A DNA stretch of 64,000 nt from JBHJGM01 sp050331815 (GCA_050331815.1 JBHJGM010000002.1:124001-188000); one strand, 5' to 3'; shown: positions 44,251-53,805, counted from the stretch's first letter. Numbers and translations: made by a program. The notes: generated by a model from the letters alone, not told the origin.

Positions 44251-44805
44251 ATGGCATGGAGCAGGGGACTGCGAACGGGATGGATTGTGGCATGGGCCCT
44301 CTTGGGGTGGATGCCAGCCATGCCGGTTGCCCTGGCTGATGACCTCAGCAGCGACGTGGCCGCCGCGGAAAGCGACTACATTTATCCCGGCAAGACACGT
44401 TCCGAGGAAGCGGTCAAAGCCGCTGCGGAGGATACCACCGATGCCCCGGCTGGTTTTGTGAGCGGTCTGATTCAGGCGCTTATTTTCCTATCTATTTTAG
44501 GCGCGGGGGGCTTTTTGCTGGTCCAGCGCATGCGCCAGGGCAAGGGGCCGCTGAAATCGCGTATCAATCGTGCGCTCGGTCAAACTGAGGGCGGCCTGAA
44601 GATCGAGGAGACGCGCATGCTTGGAAACAAGCAGTACCTGGTGGTCGTCGCGTACGCGGACAAGAAGATGCTCATAGGAGTCGGGCCCGGCCTGATCAAT
44701 CACCTGTGCTACCTCAACGATAACTTCGCTCAGGCCTTCTCGGATTCGGTCGAGGACACCCCCGAGGATGACCTGACGGTGCAGGCGCGAAACGGCCAAA
44801 ACTAG
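44251..44805 (+). CDS. fliO: Flagellar biosynthesis protein FliO
   Basis: A 184-residue bitopic membrane protein that helps assemble the FliP ring. It has a signal peptide (about 9-31), a short periplasmic part, a membrane helix (about 70-90, LIQALIFLSILGAGGFLLVQ) and a cytosolic beta domain with the family pattern LKIEETRMLGNKQYLVVVAYADKKMLIGV. The position between fliN and fliP supports the call, since FliO sequences diverge. Confidence 0.85.
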   Translation: MAWSRGLRTGWIVAWALLGWMPAMPVALADDLSSDVAAAESDYIYPGKTRSEEAVKAAAEDTTDAPAGFVSGLIQALIFLSILGAGGFLLVQRMRQGKGPLKSRINRALGQTEGGLKIEETRMLGNKQYLVVVAYADKKMLIGVGPGLINHLCYLNDNFAQAFSDSVEDTPEDDLTVQARNGQN

Positions 44806-44808
44806 GCG

Positions 44809-45651
44809 ATGCGTTCGGCCTTCCATATATTTTCACCGCGCTGGCGGGCCGTGTGCGTCACGCTGTTTTGGTTGGCGTGCCTGGCGGGTTGGCCGGATCA
44901 GCTGCAGGCACAGACACCGGTGACACCGGTCGAGCCGGTGGTGCCCACCCAGCCGGAAGGCGAGACCGTCGCGCCCAGTGGCGGTGGCATCAACATCTCA
45001 ATCGATGGGGGCGACAGCAGCGACGATGTCGGCGTGGGTATCCAGCTGCTGGTTGTCATGACGCTGCTGACCTTGGCTCCGTCCATGGTCATGCTGACCA
45101 CCTGTTTTACGCGGATTGTGATTGTGCTGGGCTTTGTACGTAGCGCCATCGGGGTGAACAGTGCGCCCTCCAATCAGATCGTTATCGGGCTTTCGCTTTT
45201 TCTGACGTTTTTCATCATGGCCCCGGTGTGGGAGCGCATCCATGCCGAGGCGGTGACCCCTTACCTGGACGATCAAATCGCATCCGGCGAAGCGCTTGAG
45301 ATTGGGGGCAACTATCTGAAGGCCTTCATGCTGCGCCATGCGCGTGACTCCGACCTCGAGTTTTTTCTCGAGATGTCCGGACAGGGCCCGACGCTGCGTG
45401 AGGAGCTTCCGCTGAAGGTAGTGGTGCCTTCCTTCGTGCTGAGCGAGTTGCGGACGGCGTTCCAGATGGGCTTTCTGATCTTCGTACCTTTTCTGGTGAT
45501 CGACTTCATCGTGGCCTCCACGTTGATGGCCATGGGCATGATGATGATGCCGCCGGCGATCATTTCGCTACCCTTCAAGCTGTTGCTGTTCGTGTTGGTG
45601 GATGGCTGGTACCTCGTCGTAAAATCCCTCGTCCAAAGTTTTGCCGTATGA
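44809..45651 (+). CDS. fliP: Flagellar type III export gate protein FliP
   Basis: Core of the FliPQR export gate. The 280-residue protein has a cleavable signal peptide, a low-complexity stretch (about 37-75), then the conserved body: TLLTLAPSMVMLTTCFTRIVIVL, IVIGLSLFLTFFIMAPVW and FLIFVPFLVIDFIVASTLMAMGMMMMPP. Its stop codon overlaps the fliQ start (ATGA). Confidence 0.97.
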   Translation: MRSAFHIFSPRWRAVCVTLFWLACLAGWPDQLQAQTPVTPVEPVVPTQPEGETVAPSGGGINISIDGGDSSDDVGVGIQLLVVMTLLTLAPSMVMLTTCFTRIVIVLGFVRSAIGVNSAPSNQIVIGLSLFLTFFIMAPVWERIHAEAVTPYLDDQIASGEALEIGGNYLKAFMLRHARDSDLEFFLEMSGQGPTLREELPLKVVVPSFVLSELRTAFQMGFLIFVPFLVIDFIVASTLMAMGMMMMPPAIISLPFKLLLFVLVDGWYLVVKSLVQSFAV

Positions 45652-45917
45652 ACGTTGAACTTGCCGTCGATATCGTCCGCCAGACCCTGACCGAGTCACT
45701 GTTGCTGGTGGCACCGATCATGGCCACCGCGATTGCCGTGGGCGTGTTTGTCAGTCTGATGCAATCGGTAACCAGCATCCAAGAGCAGACGCTCACCTTT
45801 GTACCGAAGCTGGTCTGCGTGGCGGTCGTGATCGTGATCTCGGCCAACTGGATGTTGCGCTCGCTAATGGACTTCACCATGGGCCTGATCGCGCGTATCC
45901 CCGAAATCGCGGTCTAA
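45648..45917 (+). CDS. fliQ: Flagellar type III export gate protein FliQ
   Basis: An 89-residue protein with two membrane helices, ESLLLVAPIMATAIAVGVFV and FVPKLVCVAVVIVISANWM, flanking the conserved LMQSVTSIQEQTLTF loop. Wraps around FliP in the gate. The start overlaps fliP by four bases and fliR follows after 23 bases. Confidence 0.97.
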   Translation: MNVELAVDIVRQTLTESLLLVAPIMATAIAVGVFVSLMQSVTSIQEQTLTFVPKLVCVAVVIVISANWMLRSLMDFTMGLIARIPEIAV

Positions 45918-45940
45918 CCCGCAGTTGCCGAGGGCTTGCC

Positions 45941-46702
45941 GTGTCCATCCCGGTCGACTCGGTTCTGTTGTGGGCCCTGGTGTTTACCCGGCTGGGAGCG
46001 CTGTTGGGGTTTCTGCCGGCGATTGGTGAGCGTTCCATCCCCATCCGCATTCGCGTGGCCCTGGCCGGACTGACGTCACTGGTTTTCGTGCCGCTGCTGC
46101 CTCCGACGGACGCCATCGCCCTGAACGCATCCTACCTCGTGGTGCTTTTTCTGAAGGAGCTCTCGGTGGGCGTCTTGATGGGACTGGCCGCACGCATGAC
46201 TTTTTATCTGGTCGATTTGGCCGGACGCATCATTGCCCAGGAAGCCGGTCTGGCGCGACTGGACTCCTTTGACCCGATCTCGCAAACGCAATCCACTGCG
46301 CTGACGGTGCTCTACTTCAACCTGGCTGCCGTCGCCATGATGAGCCTCGGCATCCACCATGAGATCATCGCCGCCTGCGTGCGCAGTTTTCATCTCGTCC
46401 CGATCGGGAACGTCTGGCCCGCCCCTTTTGGCGTCGAAACCTTTGTGCGGACTACGAACGACCTGTTCGAAATCGCCGTACGCATGGCGGGTCCGGTCAT
46501 CGCGGTCAACCTGGTCATCAACCTGACGTTTGCCGTCTTGGGCAAGGCGGCGCCAAAAATCAACGTCTTCATCACCAGCTTTGCAGTGCGCGTGCTGGCC
46601 GGACTCTGGTTGCTGGGTGCCACCGTGGGGCTGATCGCCAGCTATATCGTGGGCAGCCTGCAGGATGCCCCGCTGCGGATGCTGCATTTCCTTGGGCTGT
46701 AA
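45941..46702 (+). CDS. fliR: Flagellar type III export gate protein FliR
   Basis: A 253-residue multi-span membrane protein with several long hydrophobic segments. Typical segments are VFTRLGALLGFLPAIGERSIP at the N-terminus, GLAARMTFYLVDLAGRIIAQEAGL and a C-terminal hydrophobic pair around 205-240. The start is a GTG. It is the last gene of the fliLMNOPQR block; a 231-bp gap then leads to flhB. Confidence 0.95.
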   Translation: MSIPVDSVLLWALVFTRLGALLGFLPAIGERSIPIRIRVALAGLTSLVFVPLLPPTDAIALNASYLVVLFLKELSVGVLMGLAARMTFYLVDLAGRIIAQEAGLARLDSFDPISQTQSTALTVLYFNLAAVAMMSLGIHHEIIAACVRSFHLVPIGNVWPAPFGVETFVRTTNDLFEIAVRMAGPVIAVNLVINLTFAVLGKAAPKINVFITSFAVRVLAGLWLLGATVGLIASYIVGSLQDAPLRMLHFLGL

Positions 46703-46860
46703 CCAGCCACTGAGGAGGTTGAAACCACTCAAGCCCACCCGGAAAAAAACTCCGGATTTTGCTAAAGTTTTCGGGGTTGGACGCGACTTCGAGGGGGCAG
46801 ATTTTGCCTCTCGGTATCGAAGAGTAATCTAAGCAATTGCATATCAACGATTTAAAATGC

Positions 46861-46877
46861 TGGCACCGGCATTGCTT
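46861..46877 (+). promoter_or_regulatory. Sigma-54 promoter before flhB
   Basis: TGGCAC-CGGCA-TTGC-TT: an exact match to the sigma-54 -24/-12 consensus with correct spacing, inside the only large gap between fliR and flhB. The predicted transcript start is near 46887, about 47 bases before the flhB ATG. Sigma-54 RNA polymerase would also need an enhancer-binding activator, which is not in the window. Confidence 0.75.
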
Positions 46878-46933
46878 AGTGGGGAAGTGGCTCAGGCGGT
46901 TTGCCGTCGCGAGTCTGCCCAAGCTTCCCTCAT

Positions 46934-48037
46934 ATGGCCGACACCGATAAGAGCTCGAAGACAGAACAGCCAACCACCAAACGCCTCGACGAAGCGCGCC
47001 GCAAGGGCAACTTCGCCAAGGCGGCGGAGATCGGCGTGACGGCTTTGATGATCGCCGGTTCAGCGGCGCTGGCCTTCGGCGGCGCCTCAATGGGCGCAGA
47101 GGTGATGACCTTCTCTCGGGACCTGCTGGGAAGTCTGAACGAGTTCACGCCCTCGCAGCAAAACGCCGCCCATACCTTTGGCCAGGTGGCCCTGTTGACC
47201 GGTTCGGTAACCGCGCCCGTGCTGCTGGGCTGCGTCTTCGCCTCGATTCTGGCCGGCGGACTTCAATCCGGCTTTCGCCTGACGCCGGACGTTCTGAAGG
47301 TGAACTTCAACAAGTTCAATCCGGTCAACGGCTTCAAACGCATCTTCTCCTCGCGCAGTCTGATGCAGTTTTTCGTTGACCTGGCAAAGTTCGGCCTGGT
47401 GGGCGCGGTCATCTACGGAGCGATTCTGCAGGCGATGGCCGACCCGATTTTCTACGCGCCGGTCGGCATCGATCACATCGTCTGGTTCCTGGGCCACACC
47501 TCCGCGCTGCTGATGATCCGGCTGATCGCGGTTTTGGCCATAATTGCCTTCATCCACTACCTCTTCGAGCGCCGCAAGACCAATGGCGACCTGAAGATGA
47601 CCAAGCAGGAGGTCCGCGATGAGCGCAAAAACGCCGAGGGTGATCCGAAGGTGCGCGGTGAAATGCGCCGGCGCGCCCTGCGTGCGTTGCAAACGCAGAT
47701 GCTCGACGAGGTGCCCAACGCCGACGTCGTCGTCACCAACCCGACCCACTACGCCATTGCACTGAAGTACGAACGTGGCCGCGATCTGGCCCCGGTCATT
47801 CTGGCCAAGGGCGAAAACCTCTTTGCCAAGCGCATCAAGGCGATCGCGGCCCAGCACGGTGTGCCCACTGTAGAAAACAAGCCGGTGGCCCGCCTGCTTT
47901 TCCGCGTGGGACGCGTCGGCGAGCCCGTTCCTTATGAACTGTACGAGGTAATCGCGAAGATCCTCTCTCACGTCTACCGCACCCACCGGTACTACTTCCA
48001 CCAACTGCGCCAGCGCCGCCTGGCGATGGCTTCCTAA
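46934..48037 (+). CDS. flhB: Flagellar export switch protein FlhB
   Basis: Membrane protein that sets export specificity from hook to filament. With the ATG at 46934 the protein has 367 residues: a cytosolic N-terminus (SKTEQPTTKRLDEARRKGNF), four membrane helices to about 210, and the cytosolic domain with the autocleavage site NPTH at 269-272 (TNPTHYAIALKY). The FliK partner is present at 39071. Confidence 0.97.
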   Translation: MADTDKSSKTEQPTTKRLDEARRKGNFAKAAEIGVTALMIAGSAALAFGGASMGAEVMTFSRDLLGSLNEFTPSQQNAAHTFGQVALLTGSVTAPVLLGCVFASILAGGLQSGFRLTPDVLKVNFNKFNPVNGFKRIFSSRSLMQFFVDLAKFGLVGAVIYGAILQAMADPIFYAPVGIDHIVWFLGHTSALLMIRLIAVLAIIAFIHYLFERRKTNGDLKMTKQEVRDERKNAEGDPKVRGEMRRRALRALQTQMLDEVPNADVVVTNPTHYAIALKYERGRDLAPVILAKGENLFAKRIKAIAAQHGVPTVENKPVARLLFRVGRVGEPVPYELYEVIAKILSHVYRTHRYYFHQLRQRRLAMAS

Positions 48038-48043
48038 GCAGGC

Positions 48044-50278
48044 ATGGCGCAGCAGGAACCAACGATGAAGGCCACAGGGCCGGGGCGCGGGCGCTGGGAC
48101 GTGTTGCTGGGCAACAGCGACCTGCTCTTCACCTTTGCCCTCTTCGGCATCATCACGCTGCTGATTCTGCCGGTGGCGCCGGTCTTTCTCGATCTGCTGC
48201 TGGCCGCCAGCATCGGGCTTTCGCTGCTGGTGCTGCTGGTGGTGATTTACCTGCGCGACCCCACGGAGTTTTCCATCTTTCCGACCATGCTGCTGGCCGT
48301 GACGCTCTTTCGTCTCGGCCTCAACGTTGCTTCGACCCGCCTCATTCTGGTGGACGGTTACGCCGGTAGCATCATCCAGTCGTTCGGCGATTTTGTGGTG
48401 CAGGGCAACTACGTGGTGGGCGTGGTGGTGTTCAGCATCCTCGTGGTGATCAACTTTGTCGTCATCACCAAGGGTGCCGGGCGCATCGCCGAGGTTACAG
48501 CCCGCTTCACCCTCGACGCCATGCCCGGCAAGCAGATGGCTATCGATGCCGAGCTAAACGCCGGGCTCATCGACGAAGCCGCCGCCACCCAGCGTCGCAA
48601 GAAAATCCAGGACGAAGCCGATTTTTATGGCGCGATGGACGGTGCCAGCTAGTTCGTACGCGGCGACGCGGTGGCTGGAATCCTCATCACGCTGATCAAC
48701 ATCGTGGGCGGCATCGCCATTGGTGCCTGGCAGCGCGGCCTGCCCATCATGGAGGCGATGCAGACCTACACGTTGCTGTCGATCGGCGACGGGCTGGTCT
48801 CCCAGATTCCGGCCCTTATCGTCAGCGTGGGCGCGGGTATGCTGGTGACCCGGACGGCCACGGGTTCGAACCTCGGGTCGGAAATCGCTCGGCAGTTTTC
48901 CATTTATCCGCGGGCCCTAGCTATCGGGGGCGCGATGCTTTTCATCTTCGCACTAGTGCCCGGTCTGCCGACCCTGCCTTTCGGCATGCTGGGGGTCGCG
49001 TGCGTGACCGCCGCCTGGTTCCTTGAGAAAAAAGGCGGTGCGGCTAAGGCCCGGGCAGCCAGCGGTATGCTTGAAAACGCGCCCGGCCAGCCCGCGTTAC
49101 CCGGTGGGGCCAACGTCTCGCCGGACGCGACACCCGAAAAGCCGCGCCCTGGCTCGATCGAGGAATTGCAGACGATGATCGGCACGGACCGCTTCGCCAT
49201 CGAACTCGGTTACAACCTGCTCAGCCTGGCCAGCGAAGCCGATCAGGGCGACCTGCTGCAGCGCGTCACGGGCGTGCGCCAGAAGTTCGCCCGGGAGCTT
49301 GGGTTGATCGTTCCGCCCTTGGCCGTCCGCGACAACCTCGAGCTCGAAGGCAACGAGTACCGCTTCCTTTTGCGCGGCAAAGAGGTCGCCCGCGCCACGC
49401 TCGAGCCGAAGCGCTGGCTGGCGATGAACGTCTCGGGCAGCCCAGTTGAACTTAAGGGGACGCCCACGGTCGAGCCGGTCTTTGGCCTGGATGCGGTTTG
49501 GGTGGCCGACGAGGAGCGCAAGAATGCCGAGATTCATGGCTTCACCGTGGTCGATGCGGGCTCGGTCTTGATCACTCACCTTTCCGAGGTCCTGCGCGAC
49601 AACGCTCATCAACTGATCGAGCGTCAGGATGTCCAGCAGTTGATTGATGCGGTCAAGGATAAGAATGCCACGCTCATCAGTGAGTTGCTGCCGGATCTCG
49701 TATCCGTAGGATTAATACAGCGGGTTCTACAGAACCTGCTGCGCGAGCAGGTGCCGATTCGCAACCTCACACTCATTTTGGAGACCATCGCCGACTACGC
49801 GCCCTTGACCAAGAGCGCCGACGAACTCTCTGAACAAGCCCGTCGCCGTCTGGGCCCGTATTTCATTACCGCGCTACACGATGCCCAGGGTCAGTTGCCC
49901 GCGTTGACCCTTGAGCCCCGGTTGGAGCAGGCCCTGGTTTCCCGCGTTAAGCGCACGCAGTTCGAGGTCGGCCTGATGATGGACCCGGAATTGACGGGCT
50001 TTTTGCTGGAGCAACTCACGCTCTGCACCAAGCAGCTTTCAGACGAAGGCCAGGAAGCCATCCTCATCACCACAAGCGAGGTACGCCTGGCTTTCCGGCG
50101 CTTCTTCGAGCCGAACTTTCCCCGCCTGTGTGTCCTGGCCTACCAGGAAGTGCCCGCGCAGACGGAGATTCGCAACCTGGGCGTTATCACCGCTCCGCTG
50201 CCGCGTGGCGGTGAAGTTACCCCGATGCCTCAGGCACAGATGCCGCAGTCGCCCAACGCCGAAGCGATGACCGCCTAA
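48044..50278 (+). pseudogene. flhA: Flagellar export gate protein FlhA, interrupted by one in-frame TAG
   Basis: Full-length flhA (744 sense codons) in one frame except for a TAG at 48650-48652 (codon 203). Before the stop: the membrane helices, FRLGLNVASTRLIL, NFVVITKGAGRIAEV, MPGKQMAIDAELNAG and DFYGAMDGAS. After it: FVRGDAVAGILITLINIVGG, SIGDGLVSQIPAL and the cytosolic domain. In FlhA the run is DGASKFVRGDA, so the TAG replaces the AAG for that Lys by one base change. No frameshift or other damage is seen. FlhA is required for flagellar export, so the cell would be non-motile unless the codon is read through, suppressed or a sequencing error. An ATG at 48065 with AGGAA six bases upstream may be the real start. 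Confidence 0.93.
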
Positions 50279-50307
50279 GTCCTTCGTAACCAACTTTTGA
50301 ATACACG

Positions 50308-51528
50308 ATGACGACACTTAAGGACCAGCCCACCGAATCCCTTGTCGGACGCAAGTTCCGCTTTATCGTCAGTTCGGCGGAAGAGGCGGTCACGCTCATC
50401 CGGGAGAATCTCGGTCCGCAGGCACGCGTGCTCACCGTCAAGCAGGTCGATGGCAAGGGGCTCACCCGGTTTCTGGGCAGCCCGAAGTTGGAGGTCATCG
50501 CAACCATTCCCAAAGACGCTGACTCTACCGAGCAGACGCCCAAACAGCATAAGCCAGGCGAAGCCGAGCCCGAGCGCAGCAGTGCACCGTACGTACGCCC
50601 GGCGGAGGATACCCGCGATTCAGGGGTTCAATACGCGCGACCGGCAGCCGTCCCGCAGTCCGTGGCCGATTCATTTTCTGCAAACGCGGCTGCAGCCGGC
50701 ACAGGTGAGACGCCCGACAAAGAAGAAGCCCCGGCCTCCCCGTTGCTGCGCGAGCCCAAGCCAGCCCGTCGCCCGACGAACGCCCTGGCGGATCTGTTGC
50801 GTAAGGCCCAGTTCGATGAAGGCCTGCTCTCGCGTCTGGAAAACGCCCCGGAGTGGCCGAGGCTCTGTGGATTGCCACGGGAACAGGCTCTGGGAGAAGT
50901 GTTTCAATGGCTGGGACGTGAACTGCGCCAGGTTGAGGAGCGCCCGCTCGGTCCGCGCATCGCTTTTTTGGGTACGCCCGGGGTGGGCAAGACCACGGCT
51001 CTCTGCAAGCAACTGGCCCAGGAGGTTTTCTTCGACCAGACGCAGAACCTCAACGTGCTCAAGCTCGATCACGAGGAGCCTAACCCGGACGACGCCCTGC
51101 GTACCTACTGCGATGTGCTCGGCCTGCCCTTGCTGCGCGAAGGCGACAGCCGCGATTCCCTCACCGCCGAAAGCATCATTTTCTACGACTTGCCGGGTGT
51201 GACACTGCGCGACGCTATGGGCTGGGCCAGTGCGCGCCAGCGCCTGGATGATGAAGCTGTCGACACGCGTGTGCTGGTGTTAAACGCCGCCTACGATCTC
51301 CAGCTTTTGAAGGAAGGTGTCCAAGCCGGCCATGAGATCGGCGCGACGCACCTGGTCTTCACGCACCTGGATGAGATCGGACAGCCCAACCGCCTGTGGC
51401 CCTGCCTGCTGCGCTCGGGTTTGCCCACGCTGTTCTTCAGCGAAGGCCCCGGCATCAGCGGCGAATGCTCGCGCGACGTGCAAGGCTTCATGATGGACCG
51501 CGCGCTTCCCGCCCTCATCGGTCGCTAA
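50308..51528 (+). CDS. flhF: FlhF-like SRP-family GTPase
   Basis: A 406-residue protein that places the flagellum at the pole in other bacteria. The N-terminal part (KFRFIVSSAEEAVTLIRENLGPQARVL) is the FlhF basic domain; a disordered linker runs to about 150. The GTPase domain has G1 GTPGVGKTT (222-230) and G4 THLDE (352-356). The G2 D-x-Y-R-I-G-A and G3 DTAGR motifs are altered: LKLDHEEPNPDDA and YDLPG. So GTP hydrolysis or dimer activation may differ. flhG is not next to it. Confidence 0.83.
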   Translation: MTTLKDQPTESLVGRKFRFIVSSAEEAVTLIRENLGPQARVLTVKQVDGKGLTRFLGSPKLEVIATIPKDADSTEQTPKQHKPGEAEPERSSAPYVRPAEDTRDSGVQYARPAAVPQSVADSFSANAAAAGTGETPDKEEAPASPLLREPKPARRPTNALADLLRKAQFDEGLLSRLENAPEWPRLCGLPREQALGEVFQWLGRELRQVEERPLGPRIAFLGTPGVGKTTALCKQLAQEVFFDQTQNLNVLKLDHEEPNPDDALRTYCDVLGLPLLREGDSRDSLTAESIIFYDLPGVTLRDAMGWASARQRLDDEAVDTRVLVLNAAYDLQLLKEGVQAGHEIGATHLVFTHLDEIGQPNRLWPCLLRSGLPTLFFSEGPGISGECSRDVQGFMMDRALPALIGR

Positions 51529-51546
51529 CGCTTTGATTACTGTATC

Positions 51547-52011
51547 GTGAAAATCGTCGTCAAAGAAGGTAAGTTCATGTTGGCCCTGGGTGGTTTCGCC
51601 GGGTTCATGGCCTGTTTCTTTGGCACGATGTTGGGTTCGGGCGACCCGTTCATCGCGTTGCGCAACGGCTCCATTGGCTGCCTGCTGGGCTTTTTTATGT
51701 GCAAGGGCGCGATGCTGGTTGTGCTCAACAACATGCAGTCGGTGCTGGAGCGGAAGTACCGCGAGCGTGTGCGCGAGGCGCGCGCTCTAGCAGAAAAAGC
51801 GGCTGCTGAGGAAGCCGCCGCTTCGGAAAAGGCCGCCGCCGAAGCCCTGGGCCAGGTAAATGAACGCCTGCGCCGGACCCGCGAGCATGCCAACGCCGCC
51901 GCTGCCGAAGCTGCCCAGAAAGCTTCCGAAAAGGAAACAGCCACGGCTGGTGCACCTGCGCCTGAATCCGCAGCTGCATCGCCTTCCGAGCCCGTCGGGG
52001 CGGAGGCGTAA
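51547..52011 (+). CDS. Membrane protein with coiled-coil tail, unknown function
   Basis: A 154-residue protein placed where flhG usually stands, between flhF and fliA, but unrelated to it. It has two hydrophobic segments (about 11-28 and 38-58), then a charged Ala/Glu/Lys/Arg coiled coil (about 66-135) and an Ala/Pro-rich end. The tail probably reaches into the cytosol. A flagellar role is suggested only by its position. The start is a GTG. Confidence 0.6.
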   Translation: MKIVVKEGKFMLALGGFAGFMACFFGTMLGSGDPFIALRNGSIGCLLGFFMCKGAMLVVLNNMQSVLERKYRERVREARALAEKAAAEEAAASEKAAAEALGQVNERLRRTREHANAAAAEAAQKASEKETATAGAPAPESAAASPSEPVGAEA

Positions 52012-52058
52012 TCAAAACTTTTGCTACTGGTTTCTGATACTCCCAACGAAAGCATACA

Positions 52059-52874
52059 ATGGCTACGACAACTGAAAAAAAGGTTTCCCCCGCAGTGAAA
52101 GCGACTGAGACGGGCCGAAGTCAGCAGGCCACCAAGGCCTATGGAAAACAGACCAAGGAAAAGCGCGAACCGCGCTGGGACCTCGTGGAAAGCTACCTTC
52201 CCCTGGTCAAGTCCATCGTGTCGCGCATGCGCATCTACTTTCCGTCGCACATCGACCCCGAGGATATTTACTCGGTCGGCGTGAGTGGTTTGATCACCGC
52301 CTCGCGCAAATTCGATCCGAAAAAGGGCCACTCCTTTGGCAATTATGCCTCGCTGCGGGTGCGCGGTGCCCTTCTCGATGAACTGCGCCGCATCGACTGG
52401 ATGCCCCGCATCGACCGCATCAACGCTAAGAAGTACCGTAAGGCTGTTGAGGAGCTGGAGCAGCGCATCAACCGCGAGGCCACCGACGAGGAGATCTGCA
52501 AGGAACTGGGCCTAACCAAGGAGCAGCACGAACGCCTGCGCGAGCAACGCCGCTCCATCTACATGGTGCCGCTCGACAGCGCGCCCACCTCGGACGACCC
52601 GGAGGCCCCTTCGTTGCACGACGCCATTTCGGACGCCACCCAGATGAACGGCCGTGACGTGGCCGAGGACAACGAGACGCTGGAACTGTTGCGCGAGCGC
52701 TTGAAGGAACTTCCCGACACGCCCCGTCGCGTGCTCACGATGTACTACCTGCAGGGCATGCGTCTGGCCGAAATCGCGGCGGTCTTCAACCTGACCGAGT
52801 CGCGCATCTGCCAGATTCACTCGCAGGCGATTGTCGGGCTGCGGGCTTATCTCAAGCGCATGATTAATAAGTAG
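52059..52874 (+). CDS. fliA: RNA polymerase sigma factor FliA (sigma-28)
   Basis: Sigma factor for late flagellar genes. The 271-residue protein has region 2 (LVESYLPLVKSIVSRMRIYFP, EDIYSVGVSGLITASRKFD, FGNYASLRVRGALLDELRRIDW), region 3 (YRKAVEELEQRINREATDEEI) and region 4 (LPDTPRRVLTMYYLQGMRLAEIA, LTESRICQIHSQAI). The basic 35-residue N-terminal extension is not conserved. No anti-sigma FlgM gene was recognised in the window. Confidence 0.95.
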   Translation: MATTTEKKVSPAVKATETGRSQQATKAYGKQTKEKREPRWDLVESYLPLVKSIVSRMRIYFPSHIDPEDIYSVGVSGLITASRKFDPKKGHSFGNYASLRVRGALLDELRRIDWMPRIDRINAKKYRKAVEELEQRINREATDEEICKELGLTKEQHERLREQRRSIYMVPLDSAPTSDDPEAPSLHDAISDATQMNGRDVAEDNETLELLRERLKELPDTPRRVLTMYYLQGMRLAEIAAVFNLTESRICQIHSQAIVGLRAYLKRMINK

Positions 52875-52927
52875 GCTCGCGCGGGCGACTTACACGGTAG
52901 GGCCTGTCTGCTACGGCCCGCTTTGCC

Positions 52928-53791
52928 ATGCTCCTGATAGTCGGATTTCTCGTCGTCATCTTGTCGACGCTCGGTGGTTTCATGATCGCCGGGGGTAATC
53001 CCATTGTGCTCCTTCACTTGTCCGAGTTCGTGGTGATTGGTGGGATCGCCATCGGCGTGCTCATGATCGCCAGCCCGCCCTCGGTCGTCAAAGCGCTCAT
53101 GGGCGACATCAAGGGCAGCATCTCCGGCCACGGCGCGGGTAAGGAGGACTTCATGGATCTTTTGAAAATGCTCTACGAGATCTTCATGATCGGTCGACGC
53201 AACGGTCTTATCGCGCTGGATGAGCACGTCTCCGACCCGAAAAACAGCAGCATTTTTCAGCGCTACCCGAGCGTCAGCCACGAGCCCGAGCGCATCCAGT
53301 TTCTCTGCAACGCGCTGCGCCCGATCATCGACGGCAAGATCAAGCCCGACCAGCTCGAGGACATCCTTGACAGCGAAATCGACGCCAAGGAAGAGCAGGC
53401 ACACGGACCGGTCGGCGTGCTCAACCTGGTGGGCGACTCGCTGCCGGGTATCGGCATCGTCGCGGCGGTGCTGGGTATCATTAACACGATGGGCGCCATC
53501 GCCGAAGGTCCGGAAATGGTCGGCTACAAGGTGGCGGCTGCGCTCACGGGCACGTTTCTCGGGGTCTTCGGTGCGTACGGCTTCATCAATCCGCTCTGTA
53601 AACGCATCAGTTTCAATCACCGCTCCCATTTTCAATATTTCGGCGTCATGTCCAAGTCCGTGTCCGGCTTTGCCAAGGGGCTCGCGCCACTCATGGCCAT
53701 TGAGATCGCCCGCCGCACGCTCGACTCCGAAATGCAGCCCGAGGCCGATGAGCTTGAGCAGATCCTCAAATCCCTCGGAGGGGCCAAGTAG
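52928..53791 (+). CDS. motA: Flagellar stator protein MotA
   Basis: Proton- or sodium-channel subunit of the stator. The 287-residue protein has four membrane helices (about 1-18, 33-53, 160-182 and 195-215 by hydrophobicity), the cytosolic loop with ISLDEHVSDP-like text (here LIALDEHVSDP) and the motif VGDSLPGIGIVAAVLGIINTMG. Its partner motB follows after 14 bases. Confidence 0.96.
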   Translation: MLLIVGFLVVILSTLGGFMIAGGNPIVLLHLSEFVVIGGIAIGVLMIASPPSVVKALMGDIKGSISGHGAGKEDFMDLLKMLYEIFMIGRRNGLIALDEHVSDPKNSSIFQRYPSVSHEPERIQFLCNALRPIIDGKIKPDQLEDILDSEIDAKEEQAHGPVGVLNLVGDSLPGIGIVAAVLGIINTMGAIAEGPEMVGYKVAAALTGTFLGVFGAYGFINPLCKRISFNHRSHFQYFGVMSKSVSGFAKGLAPLMAIEIARRTLDSEMQPEADELEQILKSLGGAK

Positions 53792-53805
53792 GCCGCGTTC
53801 GCTAA

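Noticed and set aside
48650..48652. Reassignment of TAG to an amino acid in this genome
   Set aside because: TAG ends many intact genes here, for example fliE, fliF, flgE, fliL and the SGNH-like gene, each at the expected family length, so a general recoding is excluded.
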